The notes under the pieces are model-generated. The model was not told where the DNA came from. It did not search any database and was given only the letters and a program-made list of their open reading frames with translations. Of a stretch of DNA of 35,052 bases, positions 32,285-35,052 are shown piece by piece. Position numbers and translations under genes: made by a program. How positions within the stretch are numbered: the stretch's first letter is position 1; each line of letters begins with the position of its first letter. The stretch covers positions 1 to 35,052 of the forward strand of contig PNMH01000039.1 in assembly GCA_013823505.1 (NCBI GenBank), in the 5' to 3' direction. The DNA is from Polaromonas sp. GTDB lineage: Bacteria; Pseudomonadota; Gammaproteobacteria; Burkholderiales; Burkholderiaceae.

Positions 32285-33463
32285 ATGCAGCAGAAGAGAA
32301 AAACGTCAGCGGGGGCCAGAGCAAAGCAGCCCTCCCTAAAACCATCGCCCAAGCCACGGTTGGGCGCAAATGGACAGGTTGAACCCGTGATCGACTACAT
32401 GGACCATGCCCCCGTGCATCCCCTGTACGTCATGACAGACGGCCTGTTTCGGCCCATCCAACATGGCACCCGTGCTGCCGGAATTCAGGCAGCTAACTTC
32501 GCGATCCGGAACGGGGATTCCGCCATCCGTGTGGACTGTGCCTGGAAGTCCGAGCAGGTCTTGGACATCACGGACCAATTGGTCCTGTACCACCTGTGCC
32601 AGTTGGCTGCAACGCCTGGCGAGCACAGACGTATCGTTGATAAGAAGCGCGACCCGGACGAGTATGCAGTGGCACTTTCAGTCATCAAAAATCAGTGCGT
32701 GAAGGCTTCGAACTCGATTCCTCACAGCCTAGAAGATAGTTTGACGCCCTCTACTCTGGTGGCTGTATTCGCGACGATTCCAGCGCTCGCTCGGGGTATC
32801 GGCATGACCGCTACGGGGCCGAATACCCAAGTCGTGACGAACAGCCTGCGGAGACTGGCAAAAACCTCCTGCGAGGTAACGCTGTACCACCCAGGCGTAA
32901 GCGGCCCTCTGGGGACTTTCTCGTACCGTCTGCTCACGGCAATTCGGCTGGAAGAGGGTCCGATCCTGGCGCAAGTCACGCTCAACCCTGAACTGTCGGC
33001 AGGCTGCGTATCCCGAATCGGTGTGAACTGGATCAACATGCGGGAGCAGCGCATGTTGCAGTCCAAACCAGCACGGCGTCTGCATGCTTGGTTTTCCGCA
33101 TGGGCGTTCTCTGGCGAAGTCCGAAAAATCAAGCTGGAAACCCTGCTGTCGCACGTCTGGGGCACAGAGGAATGCACAGCCTCCGCCAAGAAAAGCCGCA
33201 TTAGGACCTTGAAGGAGGCTGTCCAGGCTATCGGAGCGTTGCCGGGGTGGGTGTGCTGGTTCAACGATGCGGATCGGATGGTGCGTGTGCGCAAACCCCG
33301 GTTCGTGGGCAGTCCTGATGAAGACGTTGTAACGCCAACCGCAGACGTTGTGACGGAGGCCCCCAGCGTTGCGACGGACACCATGGGCGTTGTGACGGAA
33401 CCTGACCATAAGGCAGAACCCAATGCTGGTGCGGCTTCCGAGGCGTTTGAAGCCCTGATCTAA
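32285..33463 (+). CDS. IncQ RepC-like replication initiator
   Basis: The 392-residue protein is laid out like plasmid RepC of the IncQ group: an N-terminal HPLYVMTDGLFRPIQHG segment, LDITDQLVLYHLCQLA, and a C-terminal RRLHAWFSAWAFSG followed by ETLLSHVW and a basic RIRTLKEAVQAIGALPGW, matching the winged-helix order of RepC by memory. RepC binds iterons at oriV. The last 45 residues are an added tail with a seven-residue repeat. ATG 32285 follows AGGAAAAAT. No RepA helicase or RepB primase is visible nearby. Assignment is by remembered similarity, so moderate. Confidence 0.65.
   Translation: MQQKRKTSAGARAKQPSLKPSPKPRLGANGQVEPVIDYMDHAPVHPLYVMTDGLFRPIQHGTRAAGIQAANFAIRNGDSAIRVDCAWKSEQVLDITDQLVLYHLCQLAATPGEHRRIVDKKRDPDEYAVALSVIKNQCVKASNSIPHSLEDSLTPSTLVAVFATIPALARGIGMTATGPNTQVVTNSLRRLAKTSCEVTLYHPGVSGPLGTFSYRLLTAIRLEEGPILAQVTLNPELSAGCVSRIGVNWINMREQRMLQSKPARRLHAWFSAWAFSGEVRKIKLETLLSHVWGTEECTASAKKSRIRTLKEAVQAIGALPGWVCWFNDADRMVRVRKPRFVGSPDEDVVTPTADVVTEAPSVATDTMGVVTEPDHKAEPNAGAASEAFEALI
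32474..32493. repeat. GAATTC-centred palindrome, copy 3
   Basis: GCTGCCGGAATTCAGGCAGC, a near-perfect palindrome, lies inside the RepC-like coding sequence. It matches copies at 27184 and 30491. Confidence 0.55.
33323..33406 (+). repeat. Four 21-bp imperfect direct repeats in the RepC-like 3' end
   Basis: Four consecutive 21-bp units (33323-33343, 33344-33364, 33365-33385, 33386-33406) share CGTTGTGACGGA in units 2 and 4, with variants in 1 and 3. They encode a seven-residue repeat of the form (D/S/G)-V-(V/A)-T-x-x-x. The unit length equals that of plasmid iterons, so they may be initiator-binding sites, or simply a repeated protein tail. Confidence 0.6.
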
Positions 33464-33473
33464 GACTCATCTA

Positions 33474-33494
33474 AGACCTGTTTAAGACAGGTCT
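33474..33494 (+). terminator. Hairpin after the RepC-like gene
   Basis: AGACCTGT (33474-33481) and ACAGGTCT (33487-33494) form a perfect 8-bp stem with a TTAAG loop, 11 bp after the stop. There is no long T-run. Confidence 0.6.
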
Positions 33495-33655
33495 ATGGTG
33501 AGTGGTGAAGACCACTCCGCCGCTCGAACGGCGTCGGGTCATCACCGGGGGTGTGGCGGATCGCATGTACTTGGGTAGATCGTCTCACTGGAATAGCGGG
33601 AGACGTACGAGCCAAGGAATGCTGGGGGTTTGCAAGACTTGCTGCCAGCGATCTC

Positions 33656-34804
33656 TCACGGCGCTTTGTACCTGGCCAGTGCTCGCAAGAACTTTGCTTC
33701 CCGCTCATTCAACGTATCGAGTTGGAGAGCCTTCATGTCCCGCAATCGTTTGACGATCAGCGCCAATGAAGGCATCAGCACCGCTTGGTCATCCAGCTCC
33801 GCAAGCTCCTTCTTTTGGCTCGCAAAGTGGCGGATCAGAGGCGCGACGACTTTCCAGGTGGAGCCCGCAAAATCCTGCGTAAACGCTTCCCGGTCCCACT
33901 CAAAATTCACGCCCATCGTCAAGAATCGAACATGGGCTCTGGACTGGGGATTCGGTAAGGCGCACAGCACCGTCAGTATCTTCAAGGCATTGGCCTGATC
34001 CACCAGCTCGCTGTCGAAATATTCGTGAACAAGCAGCGTCAGCAGTTGTGCCAGTTTCTTATCTCCCTTGTGGCCATGTCCCAGCAGGGGTAAGAAGTCA
34101 TCTGCCGTTGGCTCATGATCGCTTGCTTCGTTGGGTTGGCCGGGCTCGTTGTTATCCTGGGGAAGCGCAAGTCCTGGCAGCACGAAGGTGAAGTCCACCT
34201 TCTTGTTCTGGGGGCGTGCAACATGCTCCAACGCCGTAAGGTACCGCGCCAAGCGCTTACCGGAAGAGACCAGAGCTTCGGGATGTGTGGAGACAGTGCA
34301 CATACCGCCCACCAGCAAGGTCCCATCCACGCTATGCGCGACAAACGGTATGTGGCCCTTGCGCAGTCTCCGGTACTGCCGCCGTAGAGCATGGTTAGGG
34401 GGCGTATCAGAGGAGACCAAGGGACCCAGGTCGATGCCGATGTCCTTCCTGGTTTTTGGGTCCCTTGTTACCTTGATTCCATGAAGGACGCGATCCAACC
34501 GTCGATCGAGCGCAGTGCTGGCAGCTGCCAGGGGTTGTCGCAGAAGGGACATGGTTTTCGGGGTCGCATTCAGTGCTTCGATGGCATCCCGCAAATCCTT
34601 ACCCTCCGGGTTTGCGGGCGAGAGGTCATGGTCGCGATGTCCACTGCGCAGGTAAATGTCTGCGCACAAGGTTTCCTCGTAGCGCGATTGCATTCTGCTG
34701 CGTTCAAACAAGGTCGCCATGACCTTCCTCTGCAACTCCTCCTCGGCTTGCTTCTCTGCCTTCGTCATCTTCCGTTTAGCAGCGTCTTGGGTCTTCTTGG
34801 TCAT
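33656..34804 (-). CDS. Large island protein of unknown function
   Basis: The 382-residue soluble protein is not recognised. It starts with a Lys/Glu-rich helical region (KMTKAEKQAEEELQRK), likely a coiled coil, and has hydrophobic patches later (THPEALVSSGKRLARYLTAL, FTFVLPGLALPQ). No catalytic motif stands out. GAGGGAACCT before the ATG is a fair Shine-Dalgarno. It converges with the RepC-like gene, 192 bp apart; its start overlaps the upstream gene by 29 bp. Confidence 0.7.
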   Translation of the reverse strand: MTKKTQDAAKRKMTKAEKQAEEELQRKVMATLFERSRMQSRYEETLCADIYLRSGHRDHDLSPANPEGKDLRDAIEALNATPKTMSLLRQPLAAASTALDRRLDRVLHGIKVTRDPKTRKDIGIDLGPLVSSDTPPNHALRRQYRRLRKGHIPFVAHSVDGTLLVGGMCTVSTHPEALVSSGKRLARYLTALEHVARPQNKKVDFTFVLPGLALPQDNNEPGQPNEASDHEPTADDFLPLLGHGHKGDKKLAQLLTLLVHEYFDSELVDQANALKILTVLCALPNPQSRAHVRFLTMGVNFEWDREAFTQDFAGSTWKVVAPLIRHFASQKKELAELDDQAVLMPSLALIVKRLRDMKALQLDTLNEREAKFLRALARYKAP

Positions 34805-35052
34805 AGGTTCCCTCGTAATTGGCTGGCAGCATTTTTACCTCAGTCAGCACAGGGTGACACGCCGCAAGTTCGTACAACGTGGACCTCAGTCGAAGGGCTT
34901 GCAAGCGCTTTGGACGCGCCATCGCAACACCCTGCCAACCAGTCGCCAGAACTGTATCCATCTGTGATCGTGACGGTAAGATGGTGCGAACGATTTCTAC
35001 CTGCTCCGTCCGCGCCCCACGTTGGGTGGGACGGCCAACCAATTCCCGCTTC
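34776..35052 (-). CDS. Island protein of unknown function, cut by the window edge
   Basis: The frame is open to the window end, so the start lies outside or at a TTG at 35042. The visible part of about 92 residues is basic, with VGRPTQRGARTEQVEIVRTI near its beginning and GVAMARPKRLQALRLRSTLY in the middle. No family is recognised. It overlaps the next gene's start by 29 bp, which suggests translational coupling of the two. Confidence 0.5.
   Translation of the reverse strand, partial: KRELVGRPTQRGARTEQVEIVRTILPSRSQMDTVLATGWQGVAMARPKRLQALRLRSTLYELAACHPVLTEVKMLPANYEGTYDQEDPRRC

Larger units (their letters stand above)
23429..35052. mobile_element. Left part of a genomic island integrated in mutS
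   Basis: From the break in mutS to the window end the DNA has visibly lower GC, a different codon usage and plasmid/ICE-type genes: ArdC antirestriction, ArdA-like, ParB/MT-A70 methyltransferase and an IncQ RepC-like initiator. The left boundary is set to within a few bases by the loss of MutS similarity. No integrase or conjugation gene is in the visible 11.6 kb and the right end is not seen, so the class (integrative plasmid, ICE or other island) remains open. Confidence 0.8.

Noticed and set aside
23429..35052. CRISPR array, integrase or transposase in the visible island
   Set aside because: No regularly spaced repeats and no recombinase motif were seen in any frame.

Overview
The window comes from a high-GC betaproteobacterium, most likely a Burkholderiales/Comamonadaceae relative such as Hydrogenophaga. 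This is inferred from gene content and order (nirB-nirD-nasA-ybiB-cobA; trmJ-cysE beside suhB; darP-mog) and codon usage, not from a database search. It has two parts: ordinary chromosome (1 to about 23,428) and the left part of a foreign island (about 23,430 to the window end) with visibly lower GC.

Chromosome. Positions 1-6164 carry an assimilatory nitrate/nitrite block: the 3' part of nirB, then nirD and nasA joined by ATGA overlaps, ybiB, and cobA, which makes the precursor of the siroheme NirB needs. nasA contains an in-frame palindromic REP-like element of about 100 bp. Next come a sterol desaturase-like membrane protein, a YhiN-type flavoprotein, rpsU with a clear terminator, a GatB/YqeY protein, a secreted protein of unknown function, and a convergent EamA transporter. 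pmbA (tldE) diverges from a darP-mog-slyD-like run. cysE and trmJ form a minus-strand pair divergent from suhB. A 1106-residue soluble multi-PAS/GAF histidine kinase follows, then a solo ParB-like protein, a DUF2798 protein, a PQQ-type sugar dehydrogenase, and a four-helix membrane protein divergent from it.

Junction. At 23,354 an ORF opens that reads as the N-terminus of the mismatch-repair protein MutS. It keeps the conserved His-Thr-Pro-Met-Met-Gln-Gln-Tyr segment, then changes abruptly at about 23,428 into foreign sequence and stops at 23,455. The island therefore sits inside the 5' end of mutS. No integrase is visible in the part shown; the rest of the element lies beyond the right edge.

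Island. From left to right: a conserved-looking unknown protein; two small exported proteins; two tandem paralogous AraC-type regulators; an ArdC-type antirestriction zinc protein; three small unknown proteins; an intergenic run of five hairpins; a short ArdA-like protein; a ParB/MT-A70 adenine methyltransferase fusion; a 467-bp palindrome-rich divergent region; an IncQ RepC-like replication initiator with four 21-bp repeats in its 3' end; and two unknown proteins, the last cut by the window edge. Antirestriction, methylation and replication functions together suggest an integrative plasmid-like or conjugative element. The island genes are largely undescribed and are the best place to look for novelty.
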